A program made the translations under genes and the position numbers. DNA of 64,000 nt from Bryobacteraceae bacterium. GTDB taxonomy: Bacteria > Acidobacteriota > Terriglobia > Bryobacterales > Bryobacteraceae. The DNA lies in assembly GCA_025928545.1 (NCBI GenBank), contig JAICJH010000001.1, forward strand, positions 1-64,000. Direction: 5' to 3'. Positions 45,390 to 52,551 of this stretch are shown piece after piece. Numbering within the stretch: the stretch's first letter is position 1; every line of letters begins with the position of its first letter. The notes below the pieces were generated by a model. It was not told the DNA's origin. It ran no database searches and saw only the letters and a program-made list of their open reading frames with translations.

Positions 45390-47252
45390 ATGGTTTTCTT
45401 TCGCCGCCGGTTTCTATATGCGATTCTTCCCGCGATTTCCGCCGCGGGTGTTCTGGCTTTTGCCCAGACGAAAGCAGCTCCAACAGTCGCCTCCGCCCGG
45501 GCGTTTCTGGACCGTGCCGAGGCTGAGCTTCTCAAGCTGAGTATTCTGGGGGCGCGTGCGGAATGGGTGGACGAAACCTACATTACCGATGACACGGACC
45601 TACTGACAGCCGCCGAAAACGATCGCCTCATCGCGCGCACAACCGAACTCGTGGATCAGACGAAAACCTTCGCCGGCCTCCCTCTTCCGGCGGATCTGAA
45701 GCGCAAAATCCTGCTGATGAAGTTGTCGCTCACCATGCCCGCGCCCCACAATGCGAAGCTGCGCGAGGATCTCACTCAGGTTGCTTCATCCCTCAACGGC
45801 AGCTACGGCAAGGGCAAATACTGCCCCGACAGTGCAACAAAGCCCGACGCCTGTCTCGGAATCGACGACCTGGACGAACAGATGGCCAAGTCGCGCAACC
45901 CGAAGGAACTGGCCGCCATGTGGGCCGGATGGCATAAAGTCGGCGCCCCCATGCGCGACCGCTACAGCAAATTTGTCGAGCTGTCCAATCAGGGTGCGCG
46001 CGAAATCGGATTTGCGGATACGGGCGTTCTGTGGCGCTCCGGCTACGATATGACGCCCGAACAGTTCTCAGCCGAACTGGAACGCCTTTGGGTGCAGGTG
46101 GAACCCCTCTACAAGGAACTTCACGCTTATGTTCGCCACAAGCTTGTGGCGAAGTACGGCGCCGACGCCGACCGTAAGGACGGCATGATTCCAGCGGATC
46201 TGCTCGGAAACATGTGGGCTCAGGAGTGGGGCAATGTTTACGATATTGTCGCGCCGCCCGCCGCACCCGCCACTTATGACATCGGCGACATCCTGAAAGA
46301 ACGCAAAACCACCGCCCGGCAGGTGGTTGAATTCGGCGAGAATTTCTTTAAATCACTCGGCTTTCAAAGCCTGCCCGACACGTTCTGGCAGCGCTCCATG
46401 ATCACTCGTCCCGCAGATCGTGATGTGGTTTGCCATGCCAGCGCCTGGGATGTCGATTTCGATCAGGATGTACGCCTCAAGCTTTGTATCCACGGCACCA
46501 CCGACGACTTTATTACGGTCCACCACGAACTGGGCCACATCTATTACGATCTTTCTTACCGTAAGCAGCCGTTCTCTTTCCGCGGCGGGGCCAATGACGG
46601 TTTTCATGAGGCCATCGGCGATTCCATCGCGCTTTCCGTCACACCGGAGTACCTGAAGCAAATCGGACTGATTCAGCAGATCCCGCCCGCGTCCGCGGAT
46701 TTGCCGATCCTGCTCAGGACTGCGCTCGACAAGATCGCTTTCCTGCCTTTCGGATTGTTAATTGACAAATGGCGCTGGGAAGTTTTCTCCGGCCAGGTCA
46801 AGCCCGCCGACTATAACAAGGCCTGGTGGACCCTGCGCGAAAAATATCAGGGCGTTGCACCCCCGGTGGACCGCACTGAAGCCGATTTCGATCCCGGCGC
46901 CAAGTATCATATTCCGGCCAACACGCCTTATGCGCGCTACTTCCTGGCGAGGATTTATCAATTCCAGTTTTATCGCGCTATGTGCCGGGCTGCCGGATAT
47001 ACAGGCCCACTGAACCGCTGCACTTTCTATGGCTCGAAAGCGGCGGGCGACAAGATGAAGGCAATGCTGGAAGCGGGCGCATCGCGGCCCTGGCAGGACA
47101 CACTGAAGCTGATGACCGGCGAGGATCATGTGGATGCTTCCGCTATGGTGGAGTACTTCCAGCCGCTGCTTACCTGGCTGAAACAACAAAACGCCGCGAG
47201 CAACGACAAACCCGGGTGGACTGTGGCGGCCGATCCTTTGAAAGCGCGCTAA
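45390..47252 (+). CDS. M2-family dipeptidyl carboxypeptidase (ACE-like)
   Basis: A 620-residue exported zinc peptidase; the leader FLYAILPAISAAGVLAFAQ is typical Sec type. The zinc site is H379-E380-L-G-H383 (TVHHELGHIYYDL) with third ligand E407 (DGFHEAIGD), the ACE spacing. FRGGANDGFHEAIGD and YARYFLARIYQFQFYRAMCR are further M2 hallmarks. M2 enzymes remove C-terminal dipeptides from peptides. ATG 45390 is chosen over an upstream in-frame codon at 45351, which coincides with the -35 element. Its stop at 47252 abuts a coding remnant in the same frame. Confidence 0.93.
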   Translation: MVFFRRRFLYAILPAISAAGVLAFAQTKAAPTVASARAFLDRAEAELLKLSILGARAEWVDETYITDDTDLLTAAENDRLIARTTELVDQTKTFAGLPLPADLKRKILLMKLSLTMPAPHNAKLREDLTQVASSLNGSYGKGKYCPDSATKPDACLGIDDLDEQMAKSRNPKELAAMWAGWHKVGAPMRDRYSKFVELSNQGAREIGFADTGVLWRSGYDMTPEQFSAELERLWVQVEPLYKELHAYVRHKLVAKYGADADRKDGMIPADLLGNMWAQEWGNVYDIVAPPAAPATYDIGDILKERKTTARQVVEFGENFFKSLGFQSLPDTFWQRSMITRPADRDVVCHASAWDVDFDQDVRLKLCIHGTTDDFITVHHELGHIYYDLSYRKQPFSFRGGANDGFHEAIGDSIALSVTPEYLKQIGLIQQIPPASADLPILLRTALDKIAFLPFGLLIDKWRWEVFSGQVKPADYNKAWWTLREKYQGVAPPVDRTEADFDPGAKYHIPANTPYARYFLARIYQFQFYRAMCRAAGYTGPLNRCTFYGSKAAGDKMKAMLEAGASRPWQDTLKLMTGEDHVDASAMVEYFQPLLTWLKQQNAASNDKPGWTVAADPLKAR

Positions 47253-47468
47253 AGAGCAGCCTTCACCTCGGCGAATGGAGGCGACAAGAAGGCAGATTTT
47301 AAGGTCGGCCTGGGTCTAAAGGCTGTCGCCGGTGTGGGAGGAGGCGTGAATGTGAGTCAAGTCGGACGTGCCGTGAGTAATACCGCGGAGGCAGCGAAGA
47401 CGGCATGGCAATTCGTTGCAAGAAAGGTGCTAGCCCAGCTTCCCCGGATACCACTGGAGCACCAATGA
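47253..47468 (+). pseudogene. 5'-truncated C-terminal coding remnant (probable Rhs/polymorphic toxin tail)
   Basis: Directly after the M2 stop the same frame stays open for about 71 codons and reads as protein-like sequence (GGDKKADFKVGLGLKAVAGV, GGGVNVSQVGRAVSNTAEAA) to a TGA at 47466-47468. That TGA overlaps the next ATG as ATGA. No start codon or ribosome binding site introduces it. The Gly-rich run and the ending overlapping a small downstream gene fit the C-terminal tip of an Rhs-type toxin whose front was lost. Its identity as toxin is inference from the RHS scrap 470 bases downstream. Confidence 0.45.
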
Positions 47469-47893
47469 GTCGAAAGCGGCGCACAATACTATGGATCGTG
47501 GGTGCGTGGCTGTTCATCTCGTTGGCCATGGCTCCATTCATGCTCAGCGCATGGCGTCAAAAAAGACTCTTTGACAAGACATTCGCGCGATATTCGTCAG
47601 CCTTGATCCACAAGGACTTCGTGCGTGCATATGCACTCTGCGGTCCAGATTTCAGACGCTCCGTGGCCTTTAGCGAATTTGTGCGGCAGCAGGCCTCTTT
47701 AGAAGGAGCCTATGGAGAGCTGTCGTCGATCAAGCAGGGCTCCACTGTCGTGGAGCGCCAAGGTTCCCCTCAGGAATGGGCGGCGGTTGTTCACGCCGAA
47801 TTGGTATACGCACGTAATGCAGCGATGTTTGTTTACGAATTCCATCTTGACGGCGCGGAGTGGAAATTATACGGATACAAACAACAAAAGTGA
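47465..47893 (+). CDS. Small membrane-anchored NTF2-like protein, candidate immunity protein
   Basis: A 142-residue protein with one N-terminal transmembrane helix (LWIVGAWLFISLAMAPFML) and an extracytoplasmic domain (FARYSSALIHKDFVRAYALC, VYEFHLDGAEWKLYGY) that resembles NTF2/DUF4878-like folds. ATG 47465 overlaps the stop of the upstream remnant by four bases, as in toxin-immunity pairs. Codon use and GC look lower than in the flanking genes, suggesting acquisition. Position between a coding tail and an RHS-core scrap supports an immunity role; no direct evidence exists, and a plain hypothetical protein is possible. Confidence 0.55.
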   Translation: MSRKRRTILWIVGAWLFISLAMAPFMLSAWRQKRLFDKTFARYSSALIHKDFVRAYALCGPDFRRSVAFSEFVRQQASLEGAYGELSSIKQGSTVVERQGSPQEWAAVVHAELVYARNAAMFVYEFHLDGAEWKLYGYKQQK

Positions 47894-47937
47894 ACGGGCT
47901 TAGTTACCTCGGGCCTGATGTTTTGTGCGTCTGTACA

Positions 47938-48021
47938 AGGTTTACCGGCAAAGAACGGGATTCGGAGACAGGCCTCGATTACTTCGGGGTTCGATATCTC
48001 AGTTCTGCGCAGGGAAGGTGG
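47938..48021 (+). pseudogene. RHS-repeat-associated core fragment (decayed)
   Basis: Twenty-eight codons read RFTGKERDSETGLDYFGVRY then LSSAQGRW, the canonical RHS-associated core that precedes the variable toxin tip of Rhs proteins. In both directions the similarity ends abruptly: upstream it runs into the end of the small gene, and downstream the frame continues with unrelated, Arg-rich sequence. It is a recombination scrap rather than a gene. The rest of the 345-base gap up to the helicase holds only a promoter-like element. Confidence 0.8.
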
Positions 48022-48137
48022 ATCTGGAGCGCTGCCGGTTACGACCGGAAGCGCCGCCGGCCCCGTCTTGCGCCTTACAGCGCTTTCCCAGAGATACTCC
48101 CCAAAAGGCGACCAAAAAACATTTTAACGGCAGCTTG

Positions 48138-48146
48138 TGTTATACT
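48138..48146 (+). promoter_or_regulatory. Extended -10 promoter element upstream of the helicase gene
   Basis: TGTTATACT is a TGn-extended -10 element 92 bases before the helicase ATG; no good -35 is visible. It would give a leader of about 85 bases, long enough for cold- or RNA-structure-based control as seen for some helicase genes, but no specific fold is recognised. Confidence 0.35.
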
Positions 48147-48238
48147 ACGTGTGTATACGAAGTTGATCCGCGCTTTCCCTTGCAGTAAACAGCCGTTGTG
48201 GACCTCGCCGATTTTTTCCTGTACCACAAAACCAATAG

Positions 48239-49495
48239 ATGATAACTTTTTCAGATTTGATTGCCTCACCCGTCCTGCGCAAGAACCTTGCGTCGGCGAA
48301 ATTCGTTGAGCCCACGCCGATTCAGGCGCAGGCTATCCCCCCCGCTCTTCTAGGCCTCGATGTAGTCGCCACCGCCCAAACCGGCACCGGCAAAACGTTG
48401 GCCTTCTCGCTCCCGATTATCGAAATCCTGGGACGGGCCACGTTGAGCAGCAAACCGCAGGTCCTCGTCCTCACTCCGACGCGCGAACTTGCAATCCAGA
48501 TTTATGAAGCGTTCACCGCCATCTCCGTCAATACCGGCATCCGTGCCGCCGTCGTCGTCGGCGGCATGAGTGAACAGAAGCAGTTGCAGGCGATCAAGCG
48601 CGGCGTTCAGGTGGTCATTGCCACTCCCGGCCGTCTTTGCGATTTCCTGAAGCGCAGGCTCGTTGCTCTCGATGGCGTGAAAATCGCCGTACTCGACGAA
48701 GCCGACCGCATGCTCGACATGGGCTTTATCCCCGACGTGGAACGCATCCTCAAGCTCACCGATCCGATGCGGCAGACACTGTTCTTCTCGGCCACCTTTG
48801 AAAGCGGCGCAACCGCGTCCCTCATCGCGAAGCACATGAAGAATCCAACCCGGATCGCGGTTGGCTCGGTTTCCAAGCCGGCTGAAAACATCGAAATGCA
48901 CGTTTATCAGGTGGATCAGGACCGCAAGCTCAGTCTTCTGAACAGCCTGCTGAAGGCGCAACATGGTTCGTTCCTCGTTTTCGCCCGCACCAAGCACGGC
49001 GCTGAAAAGCTCGCGAAGAAACTGGCTGTTGCCGGTGTGAAATCCACCGCGATTCACGGCGACCGCTCGCAGAATCAGCGCAACTCAGCCCTCAAGGGTT
49101 TCCAGGATGGCCAGTATCGCGTCCTCGTGGCCACCGACGTTGCCGCTCGCGGTATTCACGTGGATAACATTGCCCACGTGGTGAACTACGATCTTCCGCA
49201 GGCCCCCGAAGACTTCATCCATCGTGTTGGACGTACGGGACGCGCCGGCGCTGCCGGTGTGGCCTCCACGTTCGCAACGAGCGCGGAACGCAACAGCATC
49301 CGGGCGATTGAACGCACGTTGAAGATGACTCTCATGCGCCGCGATCTGCCGGAAGGCATTGTGCGCGAAGACCGCTCAGTCGCTCCGGTAATTGTAATGC
49401 CCACCCGGCACGACAATGCTCCGGCCAAGCGGTTCGGCAGCAAGGCCCCGTTCTCGTTTAAACCGAGACGCCGCCGTTTCGCATCCGCCCGATAG
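48239..49495 (+). CDS. rhlE: DEAD-box RNA helicase, RhlE-like
   Basis: A 418-residue helicase with the full motif set: Q motif (FVEPTPIQAQAIP), I (AQTGTGKT), Ia (PTRELAIQ), Ib (TPGRL), II (VLDEADRMLDMGF), III (SAT), IV (LVFARTKHGAEKLA), V (ATDVAARGIHV) and VI (HRVGRTGRAG). A basic C-terminal tail (FKPRRRRFASAR) can bind RNA. The short tail and LDEADRMLDMGF resemble RhlE. It unwinds structured RNA in decay or ribosome assembly. No Shine-Dalgarno sequence is seen before ATG 48239. Confidence 0.93.
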   Translation: MITFSDLIASPVLRKNLASAKFVEPTPIQAQAIPPALLGLDVVATAQTGTGKTLAFSLPIIEILGRATLSSKPQVLVLTPTRELAIQIYEAFTAISVNTGIRAAVVVGGMSEQKQLQAIKRGVQVVIATPGRLCDFLKRRLVALDGVKIAVLDEADRMLDMGFIPDVERILKLTDPMRQTLFFSATFESGATASLIAKHMKNPTRIAVGSVSKPAENIEMHVYQVDQDRKLSLLNSLLKAQHGSFLVFARTKHGAEKLAKKLAVAGVKSTAIHGDRSQNQRNSALKGFQDGQYRVLVATDVAARGIHVDNIAHVVNYDLPQAPEDFIHRVGRTGRAGAAGVASTFATSAERNSIRAIERTLKMTLMRRDLPEGIVREDRSVAPVIVMPTRHDNAPAKRFGSKAPFSFKPRRRRFASAR

Positions 49496-49517
49496 CTGGC
49501 GGGGGAGAAACCCGTAT

Positions 49518-49560
49518 GGCCGCCGATGCGCGCCGATTCACGCCGATATCGGCTGCGGCC
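49518..49560. repeat. CGCCGAT triplet repeat inside an inverted repeat
   Basis: CGCCGAT occurs at 49521, 49531 and 49541, exactly ten bases apart, inside GGCCGC (49518-49523) and GCGGCC (49555-49560). It fills the gap between convergent genes. It may be a small intergenic repeat or a transcription-blocking structure; no T-tract follows. Confidence 0.4.
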
Positions 49561-49564
49561 GGCA

Positions 49565-50497
49565 CTACTTCAGATCTACCCACGTTATACCCGTGAGGCT
49601 GCCCTGCCCTGACAGCAAAACTTTGCTTTCGGAGCCGTCCAGCCTCGCGCCGTATACATTGCCTCCCAGGTCCGTGTAGTACATCCGCCCGCCGTTCAGA
49701 TCGAGCGAAATTCCGATCCCTTCTTTGAGCCCGCTCGCCAGAATTTCAGGCGCTGCCTTGCGCGGTTCCATTGGCGCGCGATTCACGGTATTGCCGGTCG
49801 GCGGATCGCCGCGGTCCGTCCAGTACATCATGTAATGGGCGATATCCAGATCGATATCGATCGGCTCCGGCAGAGCATCGAATAACAACTCAATATTCGA
49901 CCCATCCAGATTGGCCCGGAAAATACGGCCATTACCGCCGCTGCCCTTCTGGGTCCAGTACATTTTGCCGCCATCGACATCGAGGGCAATCCCGACGCAC
50001 CAGTTGCGCGCATCCTTGCGGGCTTCGTCGCCTTTGGCCGTCTCGACCAGGGTTTCGACCTTCGAGCCATCGATATTGGCGCGCATGATGCGCATGCCTT
50101 CCCGATCCGACCAGTAAAGTTTCCCGTGTTTCGAATCCAGCTTGAGCTGTTTCGGCGTGAACGTACCGGCCGCGGGAACAATTGTTGTCAGGTTGTTTCC
50201 GTCAAGGTCGGAGCGTTCGATCGTCCCGTCATCCACACTGACCTTGCCCATATTGGTCCAGTAAATTTTTTTGGCCGCGGTGTCCACCACAATGCCATCG
50301 GGACCGGCGGTGCGTCCGCCCAGAATGACTTTCAGATCCGTGCCGTCGTCATTGGCCGACAGCACCCTGCCTCCGCCCGCGCCGCCGATACTGAGGTAGA
50401 AGAGCCGGCCTCCGTGTGCGGCCGGGGGCGCAGTTTCCGCTGCGAACAGTCCCGTCGTAAGCATCGACAGTGACGCGATACAAATGGCACGAAGCAT
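49565..50497 (-). CDS. Secreted YWTD (LDL-receptor class B) beta-propeller protein
   Basis: A 310-residue exported protein; the leader AICIASLSMLTTGLFA ends near AAE. At least four repeats carry YW(T/S)D-like blades: KKIYWTNMGK, GKLYWSDREG, GKMYWTQKGS, YMMYWTDRGD and GRMYYTDLGG, with intervening I.RxxLDG turns. These make a six-bladed propeller normally used for protein binding, which is uncommon in bacteria. The longer frame to 50695 lies inside the upstream gene and is rejected. TATACT sits six bases before the ATG, without a ribosome binding site. Role unknown. Confidence 0.75.
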   Translation of the reverse strand: MLRAICIASLSMLTTGLFAAETAPPAAHGGRLFYLSIGGAGGGRVLSANDDGTDLKVILGGRTAGPDGIVVDTAAKKIYWTNMGKVSVDDGTIERSDLDGNNLTTIVPAAGTFTPKQLKLDSKHGKLYWSDREGMRIMRANIDGSKVETLVETAKGDEARKDARNWCVGIALDVDGGKMYWTQKGSGGNGRIFRANLDGSNIELLFDALPEPIDIDLDIAHYMMYWTDRGDPPTGNTVNRAPMEPRKAAPEILASGLKEGIGISLDLNGGRMYYTDLGGNVYGARLDGSESKVLLSGQGSLTGITWVDLK

Positions 50498-50503
50498 GAT
50501 GAA

Positions 50504-50509
50504 AGTATA
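50504..50509 (-). promoter_or_regulatory. -10-like element of the YWTD propeller gene
   Basis: TATACT on the minus strand ends six bases before ATG 50497, with no Shine-Dalgarno sequence; the -35 is weak. Suggests a separate leaderless transcript although the Rid-like gene ends only 22 bases upstream. Confidence 0.35.
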
Positions 50510-50519
50510 TGTCGAATCG

Positions 50520-51518
50520 TCAGCGAACGGGAGCCACGGCATCCACCGCGAATCCGGCCGACGAGGAACCCACACCTTCCACGTAGAAGGCCGACGAGGG
50601 CGCCGGCCCGTCGAGTTGTCTGGCCGGTACGGCAGAGGGCGCAGGCGGGACCAGATAGAACCGAACCAGAGCTGAGTTACCGGCCTTCGGCGCACCTGCT
50701 TCGAGCAAGGCCCGATCCAGCCGCTGAATCGCTAATGCGGTGTCTTTCTCCTCTGTGGCAAAAGAAACCTGGGTTCCGGAAAAGGCGACGCGAGGCATCG
50801 CAACTCCCCCGCCCCGCGACACACCTTCGCACGCGGCCTCGGCATCCAGCGGCAGCCGGCGAAGTTGCACCAGATTGGTGGCGGCGCCGGGAAAGCGCGC
50901 GGTAAGCGTCGCGGTCATCCCCGCGCCTTCCAATGCACTCACAAAGCACGTCACCGACAAGGCGGGTTTGCCGTTTATTTTCGCGGCAAGTTGCTCGGCC
51001 GCTTTCTGCAGCAATGCCCGCACCGGCGACGACGGATCGGATGCCGCCGCGATTTCAGCACTGTGAAAAGTGAGCCCGTCCCGGTTTACATCTTTCTTCG
51101 CTTCCGACACGGCTTCGAGCACGATCTGCGCATCCCCCATGGTGAGAGCGCCAACCTGAAGAACACTGATGGACGGCAGTGATCCGTGCTTGTCGGCCAG
51201 TACGTCACTCACGATCTGTGGAATGCGGCGCACGTCTCCGCTGCCCGCGGAAAACGCCCTGATGTGCACAATCTGTGCGCCGCCATTTAGTTTCAGAATC
51301 GCCTTCAAGGCATCGCGCGTTTGTTGCGAAAACAACCCCTGACCCGAAAGCGGCGAGACATGAAACATCAACCGGCTTGTCTGCCCCGCGGCGACCAGCG
51401 GAGGATCTCTCGGCGCAACCAGCGTCTGATTGTTCTTATCCTGGATGGTACGCTGCGCCAATAATCCAGCCGTACAGGCAAATACTAAGAACGTAAATCC
51501 GATGCGGGTCCGCGCCAT
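50520..51518 (-). CDS. Exported tandem Rid/YjgF-like protein
   Basis: A 332-residue protein with a signal peptide (GFTFLVFACTAGLLAQ). Two regions follow the Rid (YjgF/YER057c) pattern: about residues 50-145 (VSPLSGQGLFSQQTRDALKA, then VHIRAFSA and SISVLQVGALTMGDAQIVLE) and about residues 245-300 (VSFATEEKDTALAIQRLDRA, then ALVRFYLVPP). Rid proteins are normally cytoplasmic imine deaminases of about 130 residues; an exported tandem form is unusual. The conserved Rid arginine is not evident, so enzymatic activity is uncertain. The family call is moderate; a plain hypothetical is the alternative. Confidence 0.5.
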   Translation of the reverse strand: MARTRIGFTFLVFACTAGLLAQRTIQDKNNQTLVAPRDPPLVAAGQTSRLMFHVSPLSGQGLFSQQTRDALKAILKLNGGAQIVHIRAFSAGSGDVRRIPQIVSDVLADKHGSLPSISVLQVGALTMGDAQIVLEAVSEAKKDVNRDGLTFHSAEIAAASDPSSPVRALLQKAAEQLAAKINGKPALSVTCFVSALEGAGMTATLTARFPGAATNLVQLRRLPLDAEAACEGVSRGGGVAMPRVAFSGTQVSFATEEKDTALAIQRLDRALLEAGAPKAGNSALVRFYLVPPAPSAVPARQLDGPAPSSAFYVEGVGSSSAGFAVDAVAPVR

Positions 51519-51591
51519 ATGCCGTCAGGTAGATGCTGCCAGGTTCAATTCTAACGGGCGGGCTGTCACGCGTTGTGACAACCTCCAGAGA

Positions 51592-52329
51592 TCAGAGGCC
51601 CGAAACGTGAGCGTAACTAGCGTCCGCGGGGCGCGCGGCAAGCAGCTTGAAGTGAACCGGATCGCGACGGATGGCCGGGCGCTTGATGCCTGCCAAAGCT
51701 GCCAGTTTGTCCACTGTGACGCGTTTGCCATGGAGGCGGGCCCCACGCGGCATCGCAATCGCAGCGTCAAAAGCAAGTCCGAGCGTATGGTCGGAAGCCT
51801 GGACAGGCTGTTGTTTGACGAGCAGTTGGTGCCGTGAGAATTCCGCGCCCACTTCCTCGCGTAACGCACGGCATCCGCTTGACCGATTGTTGCGCAGTTC
51901 CTTCACCCACTTGACCCAGACCTCGTGCAGATGGGCCTGATAGGCGAGAGGACGATAGGCGGATTTCAGTTCGAACGTCCCGCCCAGCGAGGTGACCATC
52001 TCCTGGAAATTGCCCAACGCCTGTGCCGCGTCCGGCATCAGATCGTCGACGTCGACCGGCGCCGTGTCAGCGTTCTTCTCGAATGCCGCCGCCTCGGTAT
52101 CCCAGATGTCGGAAAGCGGGGCCACCTTGCACCCCGGGTATGTTCGGGGATGGTGAAGGGAGCTCAGTTCCGAATCCAGAATTACGGGTGAAATAGCACG
52201 GGCAGGCGAAACCGGCAAGGCTTCTTCGTCGAACGCCGCCGGCGCGGTAACCGAAGGCAGCGATTCGGCTCCGCAAACGCCCATGCAAATGATTGAGAGG
52301 AGAAAGAGTTGGCTAACGGTCCGATGCAA
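51592..52329 (-). CDS. M15-like D-Ala-D-Ala carboxypeptidase (VanY/DacB type)
   Basis: A 245-residue exported zinc peptidase. The leader LFLLSIICMGVCG is followed by about 90 residues without clear similarity, then the M15 core: LKSAYRPLAYQ, zinc ligands H181 and D188 in SDHTLGLAFD, and H226 in RDPVHFKL. Such enzymes trim peptidoglycan stem peptides. Start is TTG 52329, because the nearest ATG is out of frame and soon stops; AGGAG lies 14 bases upstream, farther than usual. It is divergent from pdxR across 222 bases. Confidence 0.78.
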   Translation of the reverse strand: MHRTVSQLFLLSIICMGVCGAESLPSVTAPAAFDEEALPVSPARAISPVILDSELSSLHHPRTYPGCKVAPLSDIWDTEAAAFEKNADTAPVDVDDLMPDAAQALGNFQEMVTSLGGTFELKSAYRPLAYQAHLHEVWVKWVKELRNNRSSGCRALREEVGAEFSRHQLLVKQQPVQASDHTLGLAFDAAIAMPRGARLHGKRVTVDKLAALAGIKRPAIRRDPVHFKLLAARPADASYAHVSGL

Positions 52330-52516
52330 AATGATTCATTGCTCCTGATGATTTTTTGCGACCCGCGAAATTGTGCCGGACTCAACACTATAACAGGCAT
52401 TTCGGCGCAATCACCGCCCGCTGTTGGCTTTTGTTACGAATTTTGACAGGGGCTGATTGGGCACCAGTGCAGTATTGCAGGGCGCCATCGGCCGTCATTT
52501 TGGTACTTGGATGGCC

Positions 52517-52545
52517 TTGTGCCAGTCCAATTTGGATGATACCAT
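52517..52545 (+). promoter_or_regulatory. Candidate pdxR promoter with MocR-type motifs
   Basis: TTGTGC (52517-52522) and TACCAT (52540-52545) are 17 bases apart; the -10 ends six bases before ATG 52552. ATACCA (52539-52544) and the inverted TGGTAC (52499-52504) resemble ATACCA-type half-sites of MocR regulators such as GabR, and TTGGATG is repeated at 52507 and 52532. Autoregulation is plausible but unproven. Confidence 0.35.
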
Positions 52546-52551
52546 AAATCC

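Noticed and set aside
49521..49547. CGCCGAT repeats as a CRISPR array
   Set aside because: Repeats are 7 bases and spacers 3 bases; no cas genes.
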